From the NCBI GenBank assembly GCA_042408595.1, contig JBHOQX010000100.1, positions 1 through 64,000 of the forward strand: a stretch of DNA of 64,000 nucleotides. Reading direction: 5' to 3'. The DNA is from JBHOQX01 sp042408595. Its GTDB lineage: Bacteria > Chloroflexota > Chloroflexia > Chloroflexales > Roseiflexaceae. The stretch's first letter is position 1; the number at the start of each line of letters is the position of its first letter. Below the pieces are notes generated by a model, which worked only from the letters and a program-made list of their open reading frames with translations, searched no databases and had not been told where the DNA came from. Below, one piece after another: positions 42,800 to 51,262 of this stretch. A program made the translations under genes and the position numbers.

Positions 42800-43708
42800 T
42801 CAGTTCGATCGCGGGTAACCGTTGTAGTCGCCTAGCGCCGCGACCGCCGCTGCGCCGACGCGCGCACCCAGCCGCAGCGCCGCGTCGAGCGAGTCGCCGC
42901 GCAGCCACCCTGCCAGAAAGCCAGCGTCGAAGCCGTCGCCGGCGCCGACCGGGTCGAGCACGCGCGCCACCGGCTCAGCGGGCGCCTCCAACCGCCGGCC
43001 CTCGGCCAGCGCCAGAGCACCGCGCTCGGCGCGCTTCAGCACCACGATCCGCGGGCCGAGCGCCGCCGCGCGCTCGAGCAGCGCCGCATCGTCCGCCGTG
43101 CCGAGCACCGCCGTCGCATCCTCGTGGCCCATCAGGATGATGTCGCTCCGCCGCATCAGCGGCAGCAGCGCCTCGCGAGCGGTCGCCGCGTCCCACAGGC
43201 GGGGCCGGTAGTTCGGGTCGAACGACACGAGCGCGCCGGCGGCGTGCGCCAGATCGACCGCCCGCGCCACCGCGGCGGCGCAACTCGCGCTCAGCGCCGG
43301 GGTGATGCCGGTGAGGTGCACCACCCGCGCCCCGACGAACGCCGCCGGGTCGAGATCATCCGGCGCGAGGCGGCTGGCAGCCGAGCCGCTGCGATAGTAG
43401 AGCACCCGCCGCGCGCCGTCCGGCAGCCACTCGCGGAAGAACACCCCGGTCTGCGCCTGGGTGTCCACGATCAGGCGGGCCTCGACCCCCTCGCGCGCCA
43501 GCGTCGCCGCGATCCGCCGACCGAACGGGTCATCGCCGACGCGGCTGATGTAGCGGACGCGCCGCCCGAGCCGCGCCAAGGCGATCGCCAGATTCGACTC
43601 GGCGCCGCCGATATCGAGCAGCAGCGACCCGGTCGCATCCAGAGTCACCGGCTCGGGCGGGTAGCAGACGGCCATCGGTTCGCCCAGCGTAACGACCTCC
43701 GCGCTCAT
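42800..43708 (-). CDS. PfkB-family sugar kinase, probable KDG kinase
   Basis: 302 residues. Ribokinase-fold kinase: N-terminal GEPMAVCYPPEPV, DIGGAESNLAIALARLGRRV (substrate site), GDDPFGRRIA, YYRSGSAASRLAPDDLD, and the C-terminal catalytic DPVGAGDGFDAGFLAGWLRG (anion hole and Asp base). The GxxAxN-type start and its partner gene, KDPG aldolase, make 2-keto-3-deoxygluconate kinase the best guess; fructokinase is possible. The ATG at 43708 has GGAGG seven bases upstream. Its start overlaps the aldolase stop, so the two are translationally coupled in a short Entner-Doudoroff/uronate module. Confidence 0.88.
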   Translation of the reverse strand: MSAEVVTLGEPMAVCYPPEPVTLDATGSLLLDIGGAESNLAIALARLGRRVRYISRVGDDPFGRRIAATLAREGVEARLIVDTQAQTGVFFREWLPDGARRVLYYRSGSAASRLAPDDLDPAAFVGARVVHLTGITPALSASCAAAVARAVDLAHAAGALVSFDPNYRPRLWDAATAREALLPLMRRSDIILMGHEDATAVLGTADDAALLERAAALGPRIVVLKRAERGALALAEGRRLEAPAEPVARVLDPVGAGDGFDAGFLAGWLRGDSLDAALRLGARVGAAAVAALGDYNGYPRSN

Positions 43709-44361
43709 CATCCGGCCTCCGCCCGGGTGCGTTCCCACGCCGCGCACAGCGCCCGCGCCCGCGCCGCGACCTCCGCCGGTGGCTGGTGTGGCCCGCTGAG
43801 CAGCGTGCTGCCCACACCGACGGCGACCGCGCCCGCGGCGACGAACGCGCCCAGGTTGTCTGCGCCGATCCCGCCGGTCGGCACGAACTCCAGGTCGTTC
43901 AATGGCGCCCGCAGCGCCCGCAGGTAGCCCGGCCCGAGGCTGTCCGCCGGGAAGAGCTTGAGCATCCGGCAGCCGGCCGCCGCCGCAGCCATCGCCTCGG
44001 TCGGCGTGAGGACACCCGGCAGGTGCAACAGGCCGAGGCGACGCGCCGCCGCGACGGTCGGCGCGTCGAAGCCGGGCGCGACCAGGAACTGTGCGCCGGC
44101 CTGCGCGGCCGCCTCGGCCTGCTCGGGGACGCGCACTGTGCCCGCACCGACCGTTAGCCGGTCGCCGAAGGCGGCCCGCAGCATACCGATCGCCGCGAGC
44201 GCGCCGGGGCTGTTGAGGGTGATCTCCAGCAGCCGTATCCCGCCGTCCGCCGCGGCCTTGGCGGCCGCGTGCAGCGCCGCGGGCAGATAATCGCCCCGCA
44301 CAATCGCGATGATGCCGTGCTCGCGGATACGGGCGGCGACGTCGTCAGGGGAGAGGGTCAT
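43708..44361 (-). CDS. KDPG/KHG aldolase
   Basis: 217-residue class I aldolase cleaving 2-keto-3-deoxy-6-phosphogluconate to pyruvate and glyceraldehyde 3-phosphate. Seen: IIAIVRGDYLPAALHAA, GIRLLEITLNSPGAL (catalytic Glu), TVGAGTV, the Schiff-base Lys in CRMLKLFPADSLGPGYL and FVPTGGIGADNLGAFVAAGA. Length is normal. The ATG at 44361 begins the family-typical N-terminus; the upstream frame to 44406 looks spurious. It runs directly into the kinase gene. Confidence 0.93.
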   Translation of the reverse strand: MTLSPDDVAARIREHGIIAIVRGDYLPAALHAAAKAAADGGIRLLEITLNSPGALAAIGMLRAAFGDRLTVGAGTVRVPEQAEAAAQAGAQFLVAPGFDAPTVAAARRLGLLHLPGVLTPTEAMAAAAAGCRMLKLFPADSLGPGYLRALRAPLNDLEFVPTGGIGADNLGAFVAAGAVAVGVGSTLLSGPHQPPAEVAARARALCAAWERTRAEAG

Positions 44362-44562
44362 GGGACGCCAACATCTGTGATGAGTGGTGAATGGAATACC
44401 ATCCACCAGCCATCGCTGTCCTTCACCGCGCGAATGTACCAGCTACCCGTCCGGCTGTCAAGCGGCGCCGCGTTTGGAGAATCACGCGGGATCGGCTACC
44501 ATGGCCCAGCACCAGGATCCTGCCCATGCAATCTGCAATCTGCAGTCGTACCAAGAAGCACC

Positions 44563-45276
44563 ATGCTCTACCTGGTCGCCACCCCGATCGGCAATCTGGG
44601 CGACATCACCGCCCGCGCGTTGGAGGTGCTGCGCGACGTGGACATGGTCGCGAGCGAAGATACCCGTAAAACCGGCCTGCTACTAAAGCACTTCGGCATC
44701 CGCAAGCCGATGATCTCGTTTCACGAGCATAACGAGGCGCAGGCCGGCGAGCGCATTCTGGCCATGCTGCGCGAGGGGCGCTCGGTAGCGATCGTGACCG
44801 ACGCCGGCACGCCCGGCATCTCCGACCCCGGTTACAGCATCGTGCGGCGGGCGATCGACGCCGGCCTGCCGCTGACGATGGCTCCCGGCCCGACGGCGTT
44901 CGTGATGGCGCTGGTGCTCTCCGGGCTGCCGGCGCATAGCTTCACCTTCCGCGGCTTCCCGCCGCGCAAGCCGGGGCCACGCCGTCGTTTCCTGGCCCTC
45001 GACCGCGACTCACCGCACACCCTGGTGTTCTACGAAAGCCCCTACCGCCTGGCGGCCTTCCTGCGCGACGCGCTGGCGGTCTACGGCGACCGCCCGGCAG
45101 CGCTGGCGAACGACCTGACCAAGCTGTTCGAGCGGATCGACCGCGGGCCGCTCTCGGCGCTGCTCGCCGCGGTCGAGGGCAAGAAGCTGAAGGGCGAGTT
45201 CGTCGTGGTGATCGCGGGCGCAGATGGCGAGCAACAGCCTGCCCGTGAAACCACAGCGGGGGAGGATGAGGCCTGA
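44563..45276 (+). CDS. rsmI: 16S rRNA (cytidine-1402 2'-O)-methyltransferase
   Basis: 237 residues of the tetrapyrrole-methylase-like SAM fold. Diagnostic: LYLVATPIGNLGDITARAL, VASEDTRKTGLLLKHFGI, FHEHNEAQ, IVTDAGTPGISDPGY, LVLSGLPAHSFTFRGFPP and VFYESPYRL. It ends soon after GEFVVVIAG, so it lacks the ~40-50-residue C-terminal part of many RsmI proteins (E. coli RsmI is about 286 residues). It methylates the P-site region of 16S rRNA together with RsmH in known bacteria. The start at 44563 has only a weak AAGAAG site but matches the family N-terminus; GATTGCA-type words lie just upstream. Confidence 0.92.
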   Translation: MLYLVATPIGNLGDITARALEVLRDVDMVASEDTRKTGLLLKHFGIRKPMISFHEHNEAQAGERILAMLREGRSVAIVTDAGTPGISDPGYSIVRRAIDAGLPLTMAPGPTAFVMALVLSGLPAHSFTFRGFPPRKPGPRRRFLALDRDSPHTLVFYESPYRLAAFLRDALAVYGDRPAALANDLTKLFERIDRGPLSALLAAVEGKKLKGEFVVVIAGADGEQQPARETTAGEDEA

Positions 45277-45317
45277 GACCAGGAGGCACCTACAGGTCGG
45301 ACGCGGCGGGGAGGTGT

Positions 45318-45336
45318 GGCGGGGCGAAGCCCCGCC
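45318..45336 (+). terminator. Hairpin after rsmI
   Basis: GGCGGGGC and GCCCCGCC with a GAA loop form a perfect 8-bp stem 42 bases after the rsmI stop. No U-tract. Confidence 0.35.
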
Positions 45337-45477
45337 GAGACCCCTGCCTGGACCGGCGTGCTGGCGCGAAAACGAACGCCGTAGCGGGCCGCAGGCCCCA
45401 ACGCCCCCGCCGGAAGCGTTTCCGACGGCCTCTGAGCGGTGAAGCCGCTAGTGAAGTTCAGGTTCAGGGAGGACTGT

Positions 45478-45648
45478 ATGCAACCGCAACAGTGTTTCGG
45501 ACTCTTGCTTATCGGCGTGGGCCTGCTGATGCTCCTCGCCTTTGCCGTCTTCATCCCGCGCGCACTGGTGGTCGGCGGCAGCGCGGCGCTCATCCCGCTG
45601 ATTTACGGCACACTGCTCGTCTCAGGTCGCTGGCCGCCGCAGCGCTGA
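45478..45648 (+). CDS. Small two-helix membrane protein
   Basis: 56 residues. MQPQQCFGLLLIGVGLLMLL and AFAVFIPRALVV form one helix region and GSAALIPLIYGTLLVSGRW a second. No family recognised. The ATG at 45478 has GGGAGG six bases upstream, and the gene ends 20 bases before tgt, so it may be co-transcribed. Confidence 0.6.
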   Translation: MQPQQCFGLLLIGVGLLMLLAFAVFIPRALVVGGSAALIPLIYGTLLVSGRWPPQR

Positions 45649-45667
45649 CACACCGCCGAGAGGCCAC

Positions 45668-46780
45668 ATGACCGCTATGAGCCAGCAGGTGTTGACATCA
45701 CTCCATGGTGACCTGCCGCTACCGGCGTTTCTGCCGGATGCGACCGTCGGCGTGGTGCGGGCGGTGGACGCGGACGACCTGGAGCGGGCCGGGGTGCAGG
45801 CGCTGGTGATGAACGTGTTTCACCTGATGCAGAAGCCCGGCTCTTCGACGGTCCAGGCGCTCGGCGGGCTGCACCGCATGGCCGGCTGGCGCGGGCCGCT
45901 CATCACCGACTCCGGCGGCTTTCAGGCGTATTCGCTCATCCGCCGCGGGCCGCGGTTTGGTCGGCTCACTGACCAGGGGATCGTGTTCCAGCCGGAGAAT
46001 GCCGGGCGCAAGTTCCAGCTCACGCCGGAGAAGTCGGTGCAGCTACAACTCGCCTTCGGCGCGGATGTGGCGATCTGCCTGGACGATTGCACCCACGTGG
46101 ACGACCCGGAACCGGAGCAGCGCGCCTCCGTCCAACGGACGATCCGCTGGGCCCGGCGCTGCCGCGACGAGTTCGATCGCCAGCTCGGCCAACGCCGCTG
46201 GCCCGGAACGGCGCGCCCCCGGCTGTTCGCCGTGGTGCAGGGCGGCGGCTCGCCGGCGCTGCGCCGGGCGTGCGCCGAGGCGCTGCTGGAGATCGGCTTC
46301 GACGGCTACGGCTACGGCGGCTGGCCGTTGGATGCGGAAGGAAACCTGGTGCACGAGATGCTGCACTGCGTCCGCGATCTGATCCCACCGCAGTTTCCGC
46401 TCCACGCCCTCGGCGTGGGGCATCCGGAGAGCGTGGCCGCCTGCGCCCGCATGGGCTATGCTCTGTTCGACAGCGCGCTGCCGACGCGCGACGCGCGCAA
46501 CGGTCGGCTCTACACTTTCGCCGGGGGGCGGCCGCCCGCACCGGGCGCGCGCCTCGATGGGCGCTGGCTGGCGTATCTGTATGTCGAGGACGCGAAACAC
46601 ACCAAGCGCGACACGCCGGTCTTCGACGGCTGCGACTGCCAGACCTGCGCCCGCTACTCGGTCGGCTACCTGCACCACCTGCAGGCGATCAGCGAGACGC
46701 TGTTCTACCGGCTGGCGACGATCCACAACCTGCGCTTTATGACGCGGGTGATGGAATTGGTGCGCCAGGGCGCCATCTGA
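45668..46780 (+). CDS. tgt: Divergent tRNA-guanine transglycosylase
   Basis: 370 residues. Inserts preQ1 or queuine at position 34 of tRNAs with GUN anticodons. Seen: MNVFHLMQKPGSSTVQALGG, the substrate-binding DSGGFQAYSLI (Asp81), LAFGADVAICLDDCTHVDD, the VVQGGG loop, the nucleophile region ALFDSALPTRDARNGRLYTF, and the zinc site CDCQTCARYS...HHL with IHNLRFM. It departs from standard Tgt at conserved points: PTRD instead of PTRN, and the NTYHL motif is NVFHL. Catalytic Asp residues and zinc ligands are present, so it should be active; altered tRNA or base specificity is possible. The ATG at 45668 has GAGAGG upstream. Confidence 0.85.
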   Translation: MTAMSQQVLTSLHGDLPLPAFLPDATVGVVRAVDADDLERAGVQALVMNVFHLMQKPGSSTVQALGGLHRMAGWRGPLITDSGGFQAYSLIRRGPRFGRLTDQGIVFQPENAGRKFQLTPEKSVQLQLAFGADVAICLDDCTHVDDPEPEQRASVQRTIRWARRCRDEFDRQLGQRRWPGTARPRLFAVVQGGGSPALRRACAEALLEIGFDGYGYGGWPLDAEGNLVHEMLHCVRDLIPPQFPLHALGVGHPESVAACARMGYALFDSALPTRDARNGRLYTFAGGRPPAPGARLDGRWLAYLYVEDAKHTKRDTPVFDGCDCQTCARYSVGYLHHLQAISETLFYRLATIHNLRFMTRVMELVRQGAI

Positions 46781-46867
46781 CGACCGGCGACCGCCGGCCA
46801 TGCCCAGGCGTTGCAATCGAGCAGACATACTCCCTGGTTCGTCGGTAGCGGGAAGAGCAGAGCGGGC

Positions 46868-47812
46868 ATGCCCACCGATCACCCAACCGATCTCGACCGG
46901 CTCGTCGCGCAGGTGCAGGCCGGCGGGAAATACCGCAGCATCACCCCGGCGCTGATCCGGGCGATCGGCGCGCGCGAACTGACGGCGCGGCGCTCGCTGA
47001 AGGAGGCGGTCAAGGCGACGAAGAACAAGCTACACCAGGTGGCCGGAGCATACCTGGGCGAGCGCCCCGACTACAACGCCTGGCTGGCGGAGCTGCGCGC
47101 CGCCGCGGCGGAGAATGGGCGGCGGACGGCAGCCGGCGGCGCCGACGACCCTCCGCCCTCCATCCTTCGGCGCCACTCCTTCCGGGCGGCCTGCCGCCGG
47201 ATCATGGCCCATCACGCCTCGACCCGCGAGCGCCTGCCGATCCTCGACACATTCTACGCGACGACGCTGGCCGGCCTGCCGCCGATCCGTTCGGTGCTGG
47301 ATGTCGCCTGCGGCCTGAATCCGCTGGCACTGCCGTGGATGCCGCTCACCCCCGGCGCACGTTACCTGGCATGCGATATCTACGCCGATATGGTAAACTT
47401 TATCAACCAGTTCTTCGGTATCGCGTCGGTCCCCGGCGAGGCGTTCATCTGCGATCTGATGGCCGGCCCGCCGGCGGCGCCGGTGGATCTCGCCCTGGCG
47501 CTGAAGATCATCCCGCCGCTGGAGCAGCTCGACCGGCGCGCCGGGGCGACGCTGCTGCGCGGGCTGCATGCGCGCCACATCCTCGTGTCGTTCCCGGCGC
47601 AGAGCCTCGGCGGGCGTGGCAAGGGCATGTCGGCCAACTATGAGCGCCATTTCTACGCGCTGATCGAGGGGACGGGTTGGCAGGCGCAGCGCTTCGCCTT
47701 CCCGACCGAGCTGGCGTTCCTGATCGACACCGGCAGCGGCGTGAACCTGTCGGGACACGAAGACACCAGGAACGATGACCGCCCGAGGTGCAGCGTATCA
47801 AGTTGCGGATGA
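46868..47812 (+). CDS. 16S rRNA (guanine-1405 N7)-methyltransferase homologue (ArmA/Rmt/FmrO family)
   Basis: 314 residues. Matches the aminoglycoside-resistance methyltransferase family throughout: GGKYRSITPALIRAI with KATKNKLHQVAGAYLG (N-terminal helical domain), HASTRERLPILDTFY, the SAM motif VLDVACGLNPLALPW, ALALKIIPPLEQLDRR, and ILVSFPAQSLGGRGKGMSAN followed by the ELAFLI end. Known members methylate G1405 and give high resistance to 4,6-disubstituted deoxystreptamine aminoglycosides. About 25 extra residues (Gly/Ala/Pro/Arg-rich, bases ~47113-47175) separate the helical domain from HASTRERL. The C-terminus carries ~20 odd residues. The start ATG 46868 has only a weak ribosome site. Next to tgt and rsmI. 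Housekeeping or resistance role unknown. Confidence 0.85.
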   Translation: MPTDHPTDLDRLVAQVQAGGKYRSITPALIRAIGARELTARRSLKEAVKATKNKLHQVAGAYLGERPDYNAWLAELRAAAAENGRRTAAGGADDPPPSILRRHSFRAACRRIMAHHASTRERLPILDTFYATTLAGLPPIRSVLDVACGLNPLALPWMPLTPGARYLACDIYADMVNFINQFFGIASVPGEAFICDLMAGPPAAPVDLALALKIIPPLEQLDRRAGATLLRGLHARHILVSFPAQSLGGRGKGMSANYERHFYALIEGTGWQAQRFAFPTELAFLIDTGSGVNLSGHEDTRNDDRPRCSVSSCG

Positions 47813-47866
47813 CACGCCTCGCAGCCCCGGCGTCTTCGCCTTGATACGAACGAAAGGAGTATGCCT

Positions 47867-48346
47867 ATGGACGAGCAGGCGAAATCGGCTCTGTTGCACA
47901 AAATCCCGTACGGGCTGTATGTGCTGGCCGCGGTGCACGGCGAGGATCGCGGCGCGATGCTGGTCACGTGGGTGATGCAGGCCTCGTTCGACCCGCCCCT
48001 GGTCGCCGCAGCGGTGCAGCGCGCCGCCCACACCACCGCCGTGCTGCGCCGCAGCGGGGCGTTCGCGCTCAGCTTCATGTCCGATGACCAGCGCAAGGTC
48101 GCCGGATCGTTCGGCCAGGAGTACGAGAAGGTCGGCGACAAGCTCGCCCGCCACCCGTGGCGGCCGGGCCCGGCGACCGGCGCGCCGGTGCTGGACGGCG
48201 CGCTCGGCGTGCTCGAGTGCCGCGTGCGCGGCTGGCTGGAGGGCGGCGACCACGACATCGTGCTCGGGGAGCTCGTCGGAGCCGAGCTGCGCACCGACGC
48301 CCCGCTGATGACGACCGCTTCGTCGGGGATGAGTTACGCCGGCTAG
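47867..48346 (+). CDS. Flavin reductase-like (DIM6/NTAB) FMN-binding protein
   Basis: 159 residues of the FMN-binding split-barrel flavin reductase-like family. Seen: IPYGLYVLAAVHGEDRGAML followed by TWVMQASFDPPLVAAAV, the HTTAVLRRSGAFALSFM segment, and LGVLECRVRGWLEGGDHDIV. Members bind FMN and reduce flavins or act as oxygen-tolerant reductases. The ATG at 47867 is chosen because AGGAG lies seven bases upstream (the ATG at 47861 would be too close). It follows the methyltransferase by 54 bases. Confidence 0.85.
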   Translation: MDEQAKSALLHKIPYGLYVLAAVHGEDRGAMLVTWVMQASFDPPLVAAAVQRAAHTTAVLRRSGAFALSFMSDDQRKVAGSFGQEYEKVGDKLARHPWRPGPATGAPVLDGALGVLECRVRGWLEGGDHDIVLGELVGAELRTDAPLMTTASSGMSYAG

Positions 48347-48379
48347 CGTCTTCCGCCCACCGGCCACGGGCGGAGGATG

Positions 48380-48464
48380 CTCGACGAAGGGCGAAGGCGT
48401 GCGGAAGCCAGCGGTGCCACTGCGACCGCAGCCGGGCGTGTGTTCGTCCGTCGCTTGTCGTCCC
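48380..48464. repeat. Word-repeat palindrome before 48486
   Basis: CGACGAAGG and GCGAAGG words at 48381-48402 face TTCGTCCGTCG and TTGTCGTCC at 48441-48463. Same word family as in leuB. Confidence 0.5.
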
Positions 48465-48485
48465 CGTCCACCACGCAGGATCGCC

Positions 48486-49052
48486 ATGCTCGACAGGCGC
48501 GTGATGCGCTGGCTGATCCCGGTCGCGGCGCTTGGGCTGATCGCCTGCGGGCTGCTGGGCGCCGCGACTTGGCAGGCGCTGCCGGCGGTGCGCCACGAGG
48601 CCGCCATGCGCCGCTGGCAGGCTGCACCGTTGTCGCACTACCGGCTCGCCACCCGCGAGCGCGTGGCGTCGCGCACCTGCACCCAGGAAGTCGAGGTCGT
48701 CCGCGAGCAGGTGGTGCGGATTGTCAGCAGCACGTGCCGCCGCGCGACGCGTTGGAGCGTCACGGCCATGTTCGAGCGGATCGAGCGCGGCTGGAACGCC
48801 GCAGCGGAGTGTGTTCCCGCCGGGCAGGGCTATGGCTGTGCCTGCCAGACCTCTTTCGAGCAGCGCGCAGTATACGACGCGGCGCGCGGGTACCCGCTCA
48901 GCTTCAGCAGTGTGCAGACCTGGCGTGAGAACTGGACGAGCCTGGATTACTGGCGATACATCTGGGCACAGCGCCAACGGCCGGACTGTGTCTACGGCGG
49001 CGAGGAGTACAACCGGATCGTCAACGTCACCGGGCTCACGCCGCTACCGTGA
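48486..49052 (+). CDS. Membrane-anchored protein, DUF6174-like
   Basis: 188 residues with one N-terminal helix (WLIPVAALGLIACGLLGAAT) and a Cys-containing outer domain. WQAAPLSHYRLATRERV, a Cys soon after, and TQEVEVVREQVVRIVSSTC resemble the W-x-HYR, Cys and VEV-x-G pattern of DUF6174 proteins, whose function is unknown. Six or more Cys in the exported part could form disulfides. The ATG at 48486 has AGGA upstream. No clear neighbour relationship. Confidence 0.7.
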   Translation: MLDRRVMRWLIPVAALGLIACGLLGAATWQALPAVRHEAAMRRWQAAPLSHYRLATRERVASRTCTQEVEVVREQVVRIVSSTCRRATRWSVTAMFERIERGWNAAAECVPAGQGYGCACQTSFEQRAVYDAARGYPLSFSSVQTWRENWTSLDYWRYIWAQRQRPDCVYGGEEYNRIVNVTGLTPLP

Positions 49053-49106
49053 ACCGGCGAACGGCGAAGCACGCACTGGAGACTTTTCGCGCTTAAAGGA
49101 GTGGTG

Positions 49107-50102
49107 ATGGATGTGCTTGTCTACAGCGCCCGGCTATACGACGAAGCGTTTCTCGATTCGGCGAACGCCGGCCGCCACACCCTGACCTTCACCCGCGCCA
49201 GCCTGGACGCGCAAACCGCGCCGCTGGCGCGGGAGTTTCCCGCGATCTGCATCTTCGTGGACGACAAAGCCACCGCGGAGGTGATCGCCAGACTGGCCAC
49301 GGGGCGCACGCGCCTGATCACGTTGCGCTCGACCGGATTCAACAACGTCGACCTGGCCGCCGCCGCGCGGCACGGCCTCGACGTGCGGCGCGTCAGCCGC
49401 TACTCGCCCTACTCGGTCGCCGAGCACGCCGTCGCGCTCATCCAGACGCTCAACCGCAAGACGCACCGCGCCTACAACCGCACCCGCGAGTACAACTTCC
49501 TGCTCGACGGGTTGATGGGCTTCGACCTGCATGGCAAGACGGTCGGGATCGTCGGCACCGGCAAGATCGGCGAGGTGCTGGCCAGGATCATGACCGGCTT
49601 CGGCTGCCAGGTGATCGCCTATGACATCGCGGAGAACCCGAGTTGCCTGGCGCTCGGTGTGCAGTACCTGCCGCTTGAAGAGCTCTTGGCGCAGGCCGAC
49701 ATCGTCAGCCTCCACGTGCCGCTCTTCCCTGAAACTTACCACATGATCAACCGCGAGACGCTGGCGAAGACGAAGCGCGGACAGATCATCATCAACACCA
49801 GCCGCGGTGGCCTGATCGACACCATGGCCCTGGTCGAGGCATTGCGCAGCGGCCAGATCGGCGCGGCGGGGCTGGATGTCTACGAAGAGGAGGACGGCCT
49901 CTACTACCGCGACCTGTCGAGCGACTTGGTGCGCGACGAGGTGTTCTCGCTGCTGATCTCGTTTCCGAATGTGATCGTCACCGGCCACCAGGCCTTCTTC
50001 ACCCGCGAGGCGCTCCAAACCATCGCCGCGACTACCATCCAGAACATCACCGACTTCGAGGAAGGGCGCGCAAGCGAGAACGTGCTGCGGCCGCAGGGGT
50101 AG
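49107..50102 (+). CDS. D-lactate dehydrogenase-type 2-hydroxyacid dehydrogenase
   Basis: 331 residues of the D-isomer-specific 2-hydroxyacid dehydrogenase family, closest to fermentative D-lactate dehydrogenase. NAD-binding GKTVGIVGTGKIGEVLARIM and Asp in VIAYDIAENP (NAD rather than NADP). Catalytic residues: Arg in IINTSRGGLID, Glu in DVYEEEDGLYY, and His in VIVTGHQAFFTREAL. RSTGFNNVDLAAA and VSRYSPYSVAEHAVALI are typical of LdhA. The ATG at 49107 has GGAG five bases upstream. Forms or oxidises D-lactate in the cytoplasm. Confidence 0.93.
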   Translation: MDVLVYSARLYDEAFLDSANAGRHTLTFTRASLDAQTAPLAREFPAICIFVDDKATAEVIARLATGRTRLITLRSTGFNNVDLAAAARHGLDVRRVSRYSPYSVAEHAVALIQTLNRKTHRAYNRTREYNFLLDGLMGFDLHGKTVGIVGTGKIGEVLARIMTGFGCQVIAYDIAENPSCLALGVQYLPLEELLAQADIVSLHVPLFPETYHMINRETLAKTKRGQIIINTSRGGLIDTMALVEALRSGQIGAAGLDVYEEEDGLYYRDLSSDLVRDEVFSLLISFPNVIVTGHQAFFTREALQTIAATTIQNITDFEEGRASENVLRPQG

Positions 50103-50171
50103 GCCAGCGGGCGACGGCTGCCGCACGCGCGCAGTCTGCGCCACGATGATAATGATGAGGGACGGACGCGG

Positions 50172-50771
50172 ATGCCAGATCTCCCAGAGAACGCCATCCA
50201 CCCGCTGCGCCGCACGGAATGGCGCGCCTGGCTCGAAGCGAACCACATGCGCGCGCAGGGGGTCTGGTTGGTCAGCTACAAAAAGGCCACCGGCAAGCCC
50301 CGCGTCGAGTACGATGAAGCGGTCGAAGAAGCGATCTGCTTCGGCTGGATCGACAGCAAGCCTGCCAAGCTGGACGCTGAACGCTCGATGCTGTGGTTTG
50401 CGCCGCGCAAGCCAGGCACCGGCTGGTCGAAGCCGAACAAGGAGCGGGTTGTGCGGCTGCTCGCGGCAGGGTTGATCGCGCCAGCGGGCCTGGTGAAGAT
50501 CGAGGCGGCGAAGCGGGATGGCTCGTGGAACGCGCTGGACGGTGTCGAGTCGCTCGAAGTTCCGCCTGATCTCGCCGCAGCGCTGGCCGCGCTGCCACAT
50601 GCACGCGCGCACTGGGATGTGTTCCCGCGATCCGCCAAGCGCGGCATCCTCGAATGGATCGCCCATGCGAGGACCGCAGCAACACGCGCCAAGCGCGTCG
50701 CAGAGACCGCCCGCCTGGCGGATAAGAATATTCGCGCCAACCAGTGGCGGCGGCCGGCTGATGCAGGATAG
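50172..50771 (+). CDS. YdeI/OmpD-associated family protein
   Basis: 199 residues. The N-terminal half (EWRAWLEANHMRAQGVWLVS, YDEAVEEAICFGWIDSKPAK, SMLWFAPRKPGTGWSKPNKE) and the C-terminal LPHARAHWDVFPRSAKRG, ILEWIAHARTAATRAKRV, IRANQW match the YdeI-like family found in many bacteria, whose biochemical role is not established. Normal length. The ATG at 50172 has GAGGGA upstream. Confidence 0.88.
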   Translation: MPDLPENAIHPLRRTEWRAWLEANHMRAQGVWLVSYKKATGKPRVEYDEAVEEAICFGWIDSKPAKLDAERSMLWFAPRKPGTGWSKPNKERVVRLLAAGLIAPAGLVKIEAAKRDGSWNALDGVESLEVPPDLAAALAALPHARAHWDVFPRSAKRGILEWIAHARTAATRAKRVAETARLADKNIRANQWRRPADAG

Positions 50772-50965
50772 CGCGCCATTCCATCAGCCGGCGACCGGGC
50801 GAGAGACTCTGACAATCCAGGACGACCTGCGCACCGTTCAGTTTGCCAAAGACGAACTCGGCGCCGGAGGCACGCTGCCGATGAAGCAGCACAGCGGCGG
50901 GCCGACCAGGTACCGCTTGGAGGCGACCCTCCAATCCACGCCTGCACCGCGATGGTGAACGGTTC

Positions 50966-51172
50966 ATGACGAACGACATCGAAGCAACCCGCCTGCACCT
51001 GGCCGAGGCAGTGCGCGATGCCTGTGTGCGGGCCGCGCTGGAGGCATTCGCGGACGCTGCCGCTGATGGACTCTGCTGCGAGGGCGCGTTCGAGGCTGCT
51101 GTCGAGGCGATTCGCGCGATCGATGTACGAACGCTGATCGCGGACGGACGACGGCGCACGGTCAGCGACTGA
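50966..51172 (+). CDS. Small acidic helical protein
   Basis: 68 residues, Ala-rich with regularly spaced acidic residues: HLAEAVRDACVRAALEAFAD, AAADGLCCEGAFEAAVEAIR. The LCxEGAxEAAVxAIR pattern resembles short conserved proteins of unknown function in cyanobacteria and others. The ribosome site is weak. Coding status is likely from composition but not certain. Confidence 0.5.
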   Translation: MTNDIEATRLHLAEAVRDACVRAALEAFADAAADGLCCEGAFEAAVEAIRAIDVRTLIADGRRRTVSD

Positions 51173-51262
51173 CGAACGGCACAAAGGGCCGCGGACCTTC
51201 ATCGCTTGATCATTCCTCTGCCGCGATGCCAGCGCGGCTTTAGGAATCGGTCGGGGTGTCGT

